Below, piece by piece: positions 23,301 to 35,300 of a DNA stretch of 39,612 bases. The stretch is from contig BLXT01000825.1 in the NCBI GenBank assembly GCA_019648995.1, positions 4,218,692 through 4,258,303 of the forward strand. The letters run 5' to 3'. Numbering within the stretch: the stretch's first letter is position 1; every line of letters starts with the position of its first letter. The DNA comes from Plakobranchus ocellatus (taxonomy: Eukaryota > Mollusca > Gastropoda > Plakobranchidae). Under the pieces are notes generated by a model that worked only from the letters and a program-made list of their open reading frames with translations, made no database searches and had not been told where the DNA came from. The position numbers were made by a program, and so were the translations under genes.

Positions 23301-26300
23301 GTATATTCCTTAACATGCTCCTGTTTTTTGCTTCAAAATCCTGTTTTTTGGTTGGGCTCACTCCTGTTTTCCAATATTTTTGCCTGGCAAGTCTGCAATA
23401 TGAATATATATATGTGTCTTGAGACCAGTCCTTATGATCCAGGAAGTAGCTTGATAACATTTTTATAAAAAGAAAAGATGAATTCGAACCTTGCTTTTTG
23501 CACCTTAATTTTTGTTGTTTTGTTTTAAAAAATTGTAACAATACTTATATTTTAGAACAGAATTAAAGTTACTTTTATCCAGGTGTGCAAAGCTCACAGA
23601 ATGCTTTTTCAAACTCAAATCAATGATTCAAATGATAAAATAGTAATTAATTACTCTTTCTAGCTGGTCTCAAGACATATTTGAGAGTAAAAGTAGTGTC
23701 CCAATATTTTGTTTGTTGTAAAATTTTTTCTTTTAGAAATTAAAAAAAAACAAACTTTTTTACACAGATGTTTTTGTGTACTTTCCATGTAAGAAAAAAT
23801 TGAAATGGTATTCTTAGTTTTCATGAAAATGTAGCTCAGAGAGAAATATACGAAAAACTACAAATTTTTTCCCAGCAAGATTACAAAATGTTGTAATTAA
23901 TTGTCTTTGTTTTGAAGACTTTTAAACAATTTTTTATCATTGTGTATTTTCAGCAAACCATCAAATGAACCATCTAAGATGGCTGAGGCAAAAGCTGCAA
24001 CTCCTACACCAAGCAGTGCTCAGGTAAAATTTCCTTTGAAAGGAGGATGTCTGAGGGGTAATTTTTGCATCATTTGGAAGACATTTTTTTTTCTTTGAAA
24101 AAGCAAGACCGGGGTCTTTCTTTTCTTAAGGTCTTAATAATTTTACCCTGAATCAAAACCATAATATAGCCTGTATCAAATGTTAAATTTGGTTTCATAT
24201 ATTCTTTGAAGTTCTGCTGACCTAAAGTCGTAAAATCTTTATTTACAACTTTGTATTTTCTAGCTGGCTCAACAGCTCATTGCTTCGGGTGTTGGAAAAC
24301 TCCCTGACTCCATCAAAGATGAAAAATTGCACCTACTGTACACTACAAGTGTGGAGACCAAAGACAAAGAGGAAAAGGTTAGCTTGTACAATCAATGACA
24401 ATATTCTATACTCTTTACAACCATTTTGATTCTTTTGGATGTATACTCTCTACTCTTAAAAGCCCTTCGACTTGTTAAATCAGTGATGAGTTTTGTATTG
24501 AAACTAGTCCTAATAAGTCCATCATTTCAAATAATATAGTCAACTTTATTTATTAAAAAAAAGAAAAAAAAAGGTATATTAAATTTTAGTGCTGCTAAAG
24601 CATGATTCCAAAGAAGGCTATTTTCATATATATATACATCTCATGTTTAGGAAGGGAAACAAATGAATACATTTTTGGGTTTTATCACAAATAGCAATAA
24701 TGTCATGTAATATTAAGATATTTTCTCATTAAAGAGTGTGTGAGACTTTAACTACAGCCCTGGTAGAAAAAGAAGACGGAATGATTTGAAAAGAAATGGC
24801 TGAAGGACTTGATCATGTCTAAATGTGTTGAGGGACACAATCGTAAGGCTTATAAGAAAGTCACTTGATAATGCTGTAAACATTTTTAATGTGTGTACAA
24901 CTTGGGAACTCATTTGGTCTAGTTTCATTACATACTATCTTGTTGCAGCCATAGAAACCTACTATCGATGTTTCTGCCTCAGCTAAGTTATTCGTGTACT
25001 GAATACTATTTTCAGCCTATGGTGAAGTTTGGCAACATCCCCAATCACAACACAACGTACTCAGTACCAGATTGTCGTCACATGATGAAAACTCTGGTAT
25101 GTGGTGTCAAAACCATCACGTGGGGCACACTGAATTGCAAAGCAGTTGGTGCAGGTATTTAAGTTGCCTATGGCATAAAAACTAGAAGTACTTTATGAGA
25201 AATTCCATTTCCTCTATTGCTCTACCTCTTTTTTTGTTTTCGTTTCCTTCAAATTTTGTCAGGTGGTTGTTATTAATTACTTAATTACTCTCCTCTCTGT
25301 GAAATAAATTAACAGATTTTGTCTGCAAAAAAAAAGATTAGAAACATTTGTAAAAAAATCAATCCTGCTTCAGACCTGCCATGTATCCTGCAATTTTGGG
25401 TTGCTAAGAGAATTATAAGATATATTGCCCCCCCAAATGATAGATAGATATTTTTAAAGAGACTGTAACATACAAAAATTTGTGCGATTGTCCAAGAAAA
25501 TTACCACATACAAAGCATAAGACCCACTGTAATAAAAAGCACTCCTCTGAGCATCAGGTGAAAGAAAGCTATATGTTTAGCATCTGGTCTTCATGGCAGC
25601 ATTGTACCAATTAAACTTTTATAGATTAAGTCTAGGCGTAGAAAGTTATGCCTAATCATTTCCACTCTGTGATTTTTATGTGCTGTATTACTAGCTGTGA
25701 ATAACTTGATGGCGTTTTCTTAATTGATAATTTCTTTTCAAATTACAGGCAACAACAAACAATTTCTTCCCAAAGAAATCCTGGTGTATGTACGATTGCT
25801 AAAATATGCACTCAAAGCTTTGGACATCTACACCATATGTGTCAACCCAAATGGGGGCTTATATGTCAGATCTCAAACGTAAGGTTTTTTGTTTCTAATT
25901 ACATATATGTATTTGATTTGAAAGGATTATTTGAAGCTTCATCTTTTTCCATCATATACTGTAATATTCTCAATTCTTTTGTATTACAGAGTACAAAATG
26001 TCAAAGTGAAGGAGGAAAAAGAGGCCCTTGAACATTTTGCTGGGGTGGTAAGTCAATACTTTGCCATTTTTTTTTCTGATCTCACTTCACAATGTGGACT
26101 AAATCATGTTAACAATTACTTTGGAAAAGTTTCACAAAAGTATGACTTATTTTTCACACATATTATAAGTATTATTCAAATTAAAAGGCATGACTTCCGA
26201 AGGTTATTTTTACTGCATTTAAAAGCCCTCACAAGTTCATGTTCGAGATTTTATTTGTGCTATTTATGTTGAATTTGAGCAAATATGAATATGTTGAAAG

Positions 26301-29300
26301 GCCACACTATATAATCTCTGACAAACTTCATAAACTATTTAAAGGCATTTTGAAGGTTTAAATTATATTAGACAATTATATTGAAGTATAAAAGCGATAC
26401 AAATATTTATAACGATTTGAAAGTGAAGTAAACATTTAAAAAACAACAAAATTTAGAATTAATTGCTTTGTCTCTAGTACGGCAAAGTCTTAATCTAACC
26501 TCTTTTACATTGCAGTTCAACATGTTGACTCCCATTTCCTTCAAAGAGATATTTTCTTCTGTGATAGAGGTAACAGTTTTAATTTATTAAATTTAGACAG
26601 CTGAATATAAGGATACAAGCACAATTTTTATTTACCTTTTTTTTTTCAGTAAACACTGTGAGAAATTTAGTATGAGTAGCAATTATAATTACATGGTGAA
26701 TGTCAGTTCATTTTTTAAATTAAATTGTTATGTACTAATTGCAAGATGAACTTTTGTGTTTTGCCTAGGATTTTCTTTTCTGATTTTGTTACATTTGAAA
26801 ACATTTGTTTGTGTTTAATCATTGTCTTTCTTTTTTGAATAACTTAAGTTTGTTTCACTTAAGTAGTGATTTAATTTGAATTGTGACTTATTTGAATATT
26901 TTGTAATTTGGATGCAATTTTGGATTTCTTTTAGTTTTTTGATAGATTGAATGCTGCTAATTTGATGTAAGAAAAAAAAAGTGAAGTAAAGATATTCTCT
27001 ATTTTTGTTTCTTCTTAAATAGTACATGGTTGACAGAATTCAAGGCAATTTTGCTCTTCAGGTATGCATTATGTATATTTGGGTATCTCAATTTTTTTTT
27101 ATTTGAAGTTAATGGTAAACTATAGCACTATACCACAATAGATAAATAAATAATTGGCCATCTTATTTGCTTTATCAAACAGTATTCATCACATTAATTT
27201 CAAGACCACCATTATTTTGTGCTTTTACAAACCCTGTACCCACCAAATAATACAATAAATAAACCAAGCTTTTTTTTTTGAAAACTATACATTAAATGAT
27301 TTCCTCTTCATTTTTTCTGTATTCCAGATTGTGGCCAATTCATTCTTGGCGCATATGACAACATCTGCAACATTTGCCACAATTTTGGTGGAGTACCTCC
27401 TGGAAAGGATTCATGAGATGGGATGTAAGGAATTTCAAAGGCTTTTATTTTCTTAATTTTTGTGCTTCATGACATCGCCATCAATTTTGTTTTTAGTCTA
27501 AGTTTAGTAAGCCATGATTTTCAATGGGTTTTGAAACATTCAAGAAGTTGAATCAGAACAAAATAAATATGAAAATTAAATTGGCTTATATTTTTTTTTT
27601 AAACAAAAAAAGTACAGATATCTAGACACCACAAGAAACATTTTGCGTATCTTCAGCCCATACAAATATTTTGAACTCCTTTTCAAAAACTTGGCTTGAA
27701 ACCTCTAAAGTGTTTTCAAGATCTGTGACATTAGACTGTTTTAAAAAGACCCTTTAAAAACATGGAATTTTTTTGTGTTGCCCTGCCTATATTTTTTTCT
27801 CTTACTTAACTGTAGCACAGGGTAGTTATCAGGGAATAAAATTGCACCGAATGCAAATTTACGAATATCGGTTGAGATCTTATTGATGCCCAAAAACATG
27901 TTAAACTTCATAGCATCATGAGTTATTTTCATTTTACAATTGCATGATTGCATTTTTGATCATAGGCATTGATCAAAGTGCAAATTTGAATTTAAAAAGT
28001 TAGAAAAAAATTTTCAATAGTTAAAAGGATATGATAAACATGAATTAAAAAATTATCAATTTAATATTATGAGAGTGGAGGATGGAAATTTTTGTCCGTT
28101 CATGTAAAGTTGTTTTTAAGCCTGAGGGATTTTTCCAGATGCTTATGTTCATGTCTTTGAATGCGCCACTTGTTTATTTTCATTTATAATTTTTTTCCAG
28201 CAAACATTGAAAGATCTAATCTTTATTTGAAATTATTCAAGATGGTTTTCGGCTCTGTGTCACTTTTTGCTGCTGAAAATGAACAAATGTTGAAGGTCAG
28301 ATATAGTTACTGAAAAATTTGTCTTCTCTTGTGATTGTATTGAACTTTTATTATTCTTCAGCGTAGTGAAAAAAGTGGTAATGCTTATGATGTTAAACAG
28401 TGCAATGACTTGATCAATGTTTTCATTCATTGTTTTTTTTCAACTTTCATTTCATTTAGATTATTTAATATGTAGTGTTGTAGAAGACTCAGAATCAGGA
28501 CTTTGTTGCTTGAGTTTTGTGATAGTTATTTATTGTTGTAAAGACCAAACAGTTTTTTATAGGTCTGGGCAATGGGTAATTTCAAAATGTTTTATTTACA
28601 GGTCTGGGCAATGGATATTTTATGTTCATCAAAGTTAGATTCCAAATTGTGATCTAAGAAAAAACTTTGCAACAAGCATTTACCCATTCCTTTCATTTTT
28701 TTGGATCAGTGAAAAAATTGAGAATTTTTGCTTTTGCATGAGGATACATTAGTCATTTAGATTCATGAATTTGGATCTTAAAACCAAAGAGGAAAAAAAT
28801 TGCCACTGAATTTCCTTCTACTGATATTTATTTCAAAGTATATGAGCTGCAAATTATAGCAACATTTATATAAGTAGTGATGCTATTAGATGAAATGTTT
28901 TGATGCAGCAATAGTTATTGAAATATGGTTCATTTGAACTTAATACCTGGTCAAATTATGTAACCTATCGCATAAATTTTACAGCAAGTGATAGTGGATC
29001 TCATATTCTGACTTCTATTTTCGTTTCAAATCATCTCATTTTCTATGAACTTTAATACTCATGTACTGTCTTGTATTTTTCCACAGCCACATTTGCATAC
29101 CATAGTGAACAAATCCATGGAGCTGGCTTTGTCCGCTAAAGAGCCCTACAACTATTTCTTGCTGCTCCGTGCTTTGTTTAGATCTATTGGAGGGGGCAGC
29201 CATGACTTACTCTATCAGGAGTTCCTTCCCTTGTTGCCAAGCCTGCTGCATGGTTTGTACTATGTCTTGGTGTTGAGCATATTGTTAAATTTTGAACCAA

Positions 29301-32300
29301 AGAAGATAATAAGCAAATTGAGCGATAAAATTAAAAGGGAATATAACTAAGCTTCATCATTTTCCTTATTTTGCCACACAATTTAAATTATGCAACCTAG
29401 CTAAAGATAAAAAAAAAGCTAAGGAAATTAAGCTTCACTGTCCATTGAGACATTGAAAAATAGATTTGCAAATAGAATTGAATGGTGTTGATTTAGGGTA
29501 TTCATTAAGCTTGCCTTGTTTTATGTATGCGTGAAGATTAGAGCAAGTGTAGGTAATATTAATATGAACCAGCTGTGTAATAACTTTGTGTCACCTTTTT
29601 CATAACTGACTTATCATCACTGTGCTTCGATTTTGGCATAAATCATTTTATATACTTTTGAGATAATAAACAAAATGTGTTTTATTTCTTAATTTCTTTT
29701 GACTTATGCTATTTTGAATCTTTTAATGTATTCAAAACTCTGCCAGCCCATCTTAATCTGATAACATGACCAGACAGATCTTGTTCTCCCAATTACAATA
29801 ATATATCACTTGCATTTTGGCATAAGTCTGACTTATGCCAAAATCATAGCACAGTGAAATTATAATTCTTAATTAGATTTTTTAAATACAAGTTTTCCCA
29901 ATTTGGAGAGATTATCAATATATGCAATTTAATGACATGCATGCAGATTTTACTGTTCTTCTTTCATCTTTTCAATCATGAAATTATTAACCGTCTATAA
30001 TAATATATTTTACTTTTAAGCACCTTATCATTAAGGATGAATCAAAATTAAGCAGAAAGAAAAAAACTGAGAATTTAAGAACAGGAGTAAAATTATAATT
30101 ATTGCTGGATTAAACCTGGACTGAAACAAATAAAGAATTGGTTTTATCAGTTGCTTGGGGGAAAAAATCATTTGCATAGTATGCACTGGATTATTTTCGG
30201 TCTTCTGACAACAGCAGTTCTTTGTGCATGCATGCTCAATACAAAAAAAATAATTTGGATCATCAGTATCACAATTCATTGTTGTATTGAAGATGGACGA
30301 TCCAATGCATTTTTTAAAGGTTTGAACAGCCTACAAAGTGGATTACATCGGCAACACATGAAGGACCTTTTTGTAGAGCTTTGTCTCACTGTGCCAGTAC
30401 GTTTAAGCTCTCTTCTTCCCTACCTGCCGATGTTGATGGACCCCCTTGTTTCTGCTCTGAATGGATCTCAGACATTAATTAATCAAGTAGGCTTCATTTC
30501 TTCTTTTAGATTGTGACTGATTAATCAGGCATATATAATTTCTGATTTTAATCAATTTAAATTTTGTTTTGGTTTGAAATTTTTTTTTTTTTCTTTTGTT
30601 GCTTTGTATTAATGTTTACAGCTGTGCTTTGTATAAATGTTTACAGCTATCATAGGCTGAGAAAGGAAAATTAGTTGGCATGGTTCAAAAGGTAAAAGCA
30701 ATTTGTAGATGCTTCAATTAGAAGTAATAAAAGTGTGAATGAAATGGTCAAGTGCTGACAAAATGTGAAATTTTTTCACTTTTTTTCAATGTTCTGCTAC
30801 CATCCTCCAAAATCAGGGCCTTCGGACTTTAGAGCTTTGTGTGGACAATCTTCAGCCAGATTTTCTGTATGATCATATTCAGCCTGTCAGAGCTGAACTC
30901 ATGCAGGTAATGTTGTTTATGGTTTATGAACTTTTTTAAAAGAAAAAAAGAAAATATAAATCAACCATTTCTCTAAAAGAATTATGAACTTAAAATAAAT
31001 ATTTTTGTACCCAAATGTTTCTTCTATTCACTCTAGCAGCAATTTAGGTTGTTTTTGGCATTGGAAAAGTTTTGTTTTTCTTCTATTTGAAAAAAATCAT
31101 TGTCGCTTCTTCACCAAACTATTTTTAATGCTAAGTGATTTGGAAGAGATTTTGAAAAGTTATTATAAAAGAAGCTAAGAACGATTGTGTATTTTTAGGC
31201 TCTTTGGCGTACCTTGAAAAACCCCCAAGATGCCACAGCAGCTACAGCCTTCAGAGTACTGGGAAAATTTGGTGGTGGAAATCGGAAGATGCTGAGAGAA
31301 CCTCAAAAGGTATATTGGTATAGAAAATTGTGGATCATTACTCAAGCTAAACACAACCTTTCTTTCAGTTTGATGACTAGATGACAAAAGTAAATAAAAT
31401 AATGGTTTTTTTGGCTAATAATTTGTCTTCTTTTTTGTTTGTGAAAAAAATTAAATTTTCTTTTTAAAGTCTTTTGTAAATGTATTAAATAATTTTTTTT
31501 TGTTTTCATTTTAGCTGGATTATAATTCCAAAGAAACATCAGGACCATGTGTAAACATCAACTTCCAAGAGAGTAAGGCCCCAATTTCCCTTCCTGTTGA
31601 AAAGGTGAGTGCAAATTTTATTCAGCTTTTTTCATAAGTTGAGTGTTTATGTCTGATTTTCCTTTGTAGTGTATATTATTGCTCGTTTTGTTTTTACAAA
31701 AATTTTTCATTTTCCTTTAAGGTCACTAAGCAAAGTACATGCATAGATGATAAAACTTTTGATCTCCAAATAGATGAGAGGTAATTAAAAAAAAAAAAAA
31801 AATGAACCAATCCTGTTAGAACATTATACCATATTTGCTTTTTTTATACTTGCATTTCATATGTTTTGTTATCATTTTTGCAGGCCATTGAAGCAGCTTT
31901 GATAAGCTTGAAGAGCTCTATGACAGATTCTTTCAACCGCAGACAGGCTTATGATCTGATACGTTGTTTTCTCATTTCTGTCATGAACTTGGAAGATGAT
32001 GTACAAACTATGATGCACCTCTTCTCACATCCAATGTAATGGGCTTGGCATCTTATTATTATTATATTTAAAAAAATAAATCTATATAATCAACATTAAT
32101 TCATTCTTGCATTCTGATAATACCTTAGGAATTATGGTATTGGGTTGTAAATGGTAATTTTTTTTTATTGTATAGAATCCTTCTTCATTAGGTGCCTGGT
32201 CTGGAGCAGGCATTGGCATGATGGTTCTCCACTCAAGTCTGTTTTCAGTTAATCTTATAAGGCTGTCATTGCTACCATCACCAAATGCCCATGATTTAAG

Positions 32301-35300
32301 ACTTTCAAAGATTATTCTTTGTCTATCGGCACTGCATTAGCCATAACCTTTTCCTGTGATTGTTAAATGTTCAAAATTCTTGTGCCAACAAATGTTCTTT
32401 GAAATTGTATTTGCCTTCATCTTATAGTTTTAATTAAAGACCACCTTATTTTAGCTTCTTTCAGAACCAGTTCATTAGACTTCTTTTCCTTCCACGATAT
32501 CCTCATCATTCATGTGATAAATCAGAATAATCTCTAGTGATTCCAGTTTTCTCTTTATTTCCTTGTTTACTGTTCAATATTCTCTTCTATATAATAGTCA
32601 TGACTATGCATATGTTTTTATTACCCTTATTTTGGTGTCCAAATGTGTTTCTGTTTGTGAGTATTTGGTATGCATTTTTGGCCATGGCTATTCTTTTCTC
32701 TTGTTTCCCTTGTGTATCTATCAGAGATGGGCATTCTCTGCATTTTCTGGAATTCCGGAATTCCGGATTTTTTTTTAATACTGAATATGTATTATATGTG
32801 GTATGTATGTGTAAACATACATGCGACTACCTCAGGATTTTTTTTTGGAGAGCTGTGCCCATCTCTGATCTATAATTTTGTGTTATCAAGCTGCCAGAGT
32901 AATTGATTTTCAGACTTGTTATGTTTTCTTCTTTGCTAACAAGATTGTAATAGAGGTTTTAGGATTTCTTTGAAATGAATGCATTTTGTTTTTTACATGT
33001 TGAAAGACAGGCCCATTCTTCATTCTCTAAAAGTTTTTGAACTCTTTGTCATTTATACTGTATCACTGTATACCTGACACAATTAAGATTTGCTTCATTT
33101 AGTTTTAAGCCAGAAATATCCTCAAGATTCCTAAAGATTATTGCATTATATAGATTATTAAGATCAGGAGATGTTACAGAACCCTTCCTCAGACCTCTTT
33201 TGATGGATTTGAAATCACTGTCTTCTTCTATTTTTTCAGATGCTATTTAATCCCACTATAGATTTTAAATAACTGTCAGATCTTTATTAACAATGTCTAG
33301 TTTTGATGTATCACATGTTTTACTTGGTCAAAGATATTAGAATAATTGATGAAGCAGAGATGGAGGTCCTTTTGCATTTCTTTACTTTTCTCTAAAAAGG
33401 ACCCTTCCTATTTATTTCAATTAAACTTAAAAAAAAAATTTTTTTTATTTAATTAATTATGACTGGCATAATGTTGAATTGTATGGTACATGTTTGCCAA
33501 AAATTAATTTTTCAAACATTCTATGTATTGCACATTAAAGGTACAAAGAGAAAGAGATCACACTGAATGCAGCTCAGTGTTACAAAAATCCAGATGACAC
33601 ATCTAGAGAAGTTCACAAGCAGGCCCTCACAGGAATGTTTGGTACGTTTTAAAGGATGAAATTAATCAGTGGCATTATTCAAATCAGACATGTGAATGTC
33701 ACAATGAAAGGAAGATTTTGGTGGCTCACTGGATAGCAAACTTGCCCTGATATAAGCGGGGACTTCTGTCATTACAAAATAAGACATTTGTAGCAGCAAC
33801 AAATCATTGTGGTTTGGTATATCATCATAAGTCTGTTGAATCAAAAAGAGATGTTTTATTGTGTTCCATGCCACTTGGGAGGTGTTACATACATACAAAT
33901 GTATTTTTGTTACAATTGTACCAAAATTCTTTGATAAGGGTTGGGAAAGTGTGTGAAATGCTCTCCAGTGTGAGTTACAAACTTCCCTATTTATCTGTTT
34001 TAGTTACAAAACATCATACATTTTTTATGGCACTAGATGTATAATTATAGTTATAAATCACTTGCTTATGTATGACTATATATATCTGAACTAAGATTAT
34101 TTCTCAGTTTTAATAGTGTCCATAATCTTGCAAAATTTTGTTTTCAAATTTAAACTGTAAAGAAACGTAATCAACGGGCTCTAAAGAGGAAGAGTGAACT
34201 ATGTCACTTGAAAGACCCATTTTTTACTCAGATAACCTGCCCGTGTGCAATAAGTTACAAACCAGTTATAAACTCAGGATTTTTACATTTTTGCACAACA
34301 ACATTTGAGATAATCTTGTGATTGACAGACTAGAATATTATTATGTCAATGGAGGAACTGTGGTGGTATATAAATAATTAAATATTTTTTATGCTTTAAG
34401 GTTTATGAGAGTTTAATTTTAATATCCTTTGATTCATTCAAAGAGCTTTCGAGTGGCATAATACAGTGAAATGCTTTTAAACAGAAATTCATGGGAAACA
34501 GCTTTTACATGGTTTAAGCAGATTTTCGATTAAAAGGAGTATAAAGTAAATATTGTATAACAGCTTGGCCTTAACATTCCTTTTGTTTTATGCACCAGTT
34601 TCAGTTAAATCATTTTTGGTTTATGGGGGTTCCTCTGTATATAAACTCTTTTTCATTTGTTTAAAAAAAAACCCCTTTTCTTGTGTTCTGTGCTTTTACA
34701 GTTGCTGCTGCCATCAAGGATCTCAGGCCAACTGCATTACCTTTCATGGCATGCATGGTTCGGCATTATACTCTTATCACCATTTCTCAACAGTGTGGTA
34801 AGTTTTATTATGAATGGGGATTGTCTTTTTTACAGCTATCTCAAACTTATTGAACTTGTAGCTTTTAAATCTATTTATTCTTCCATAATAATTAAGGTGT
34901 AAAATGGCTATAAGATCTGAAAATAAAAATAAAAAATTAGATTGGTGAGCAAGCCTTTTTTTCCTCACAGGCCCTTTTCCTGTTGGTGAGAAGCAGAAAA
35001 AGCTGCAGGGTATGGACACTCACATTCTTGTTGATGCTTTGAAAACGATCATGGGACATGAGGAAAAGGAGCTGTGCAAGCCAGGCAATTTCTCCCTGTG
35101 CATTATCATTGACACAGCCACCACCATTCTAGGAACTAAAGAAAGGGTGAGATATTAGTTAACTTGTTTAGGTTTTCTATGTATGCACAACCATTACAGC
35201 TATTTAGAAACAACAGAAAAAAAGAAAAAAAAACCGAAAAAAAAACATACACATAGACACACATAAGCATTACCCACACAGGCATATGTGTGTGGGTATG

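Noticed and set aside
22966-23313. Two long open frames across the intron 12 gap
   Set aside because: They consist of undefined residues from the N run and carry no real sequence.
32537-32906. Three overlapping plus-strand frames rich in Phe/Leu/Cys
   Set aside because: They are antisense readings of the LINE relic and the nested element. The hydrophobic look comes from T-rich sequence, not from a membrane protein.
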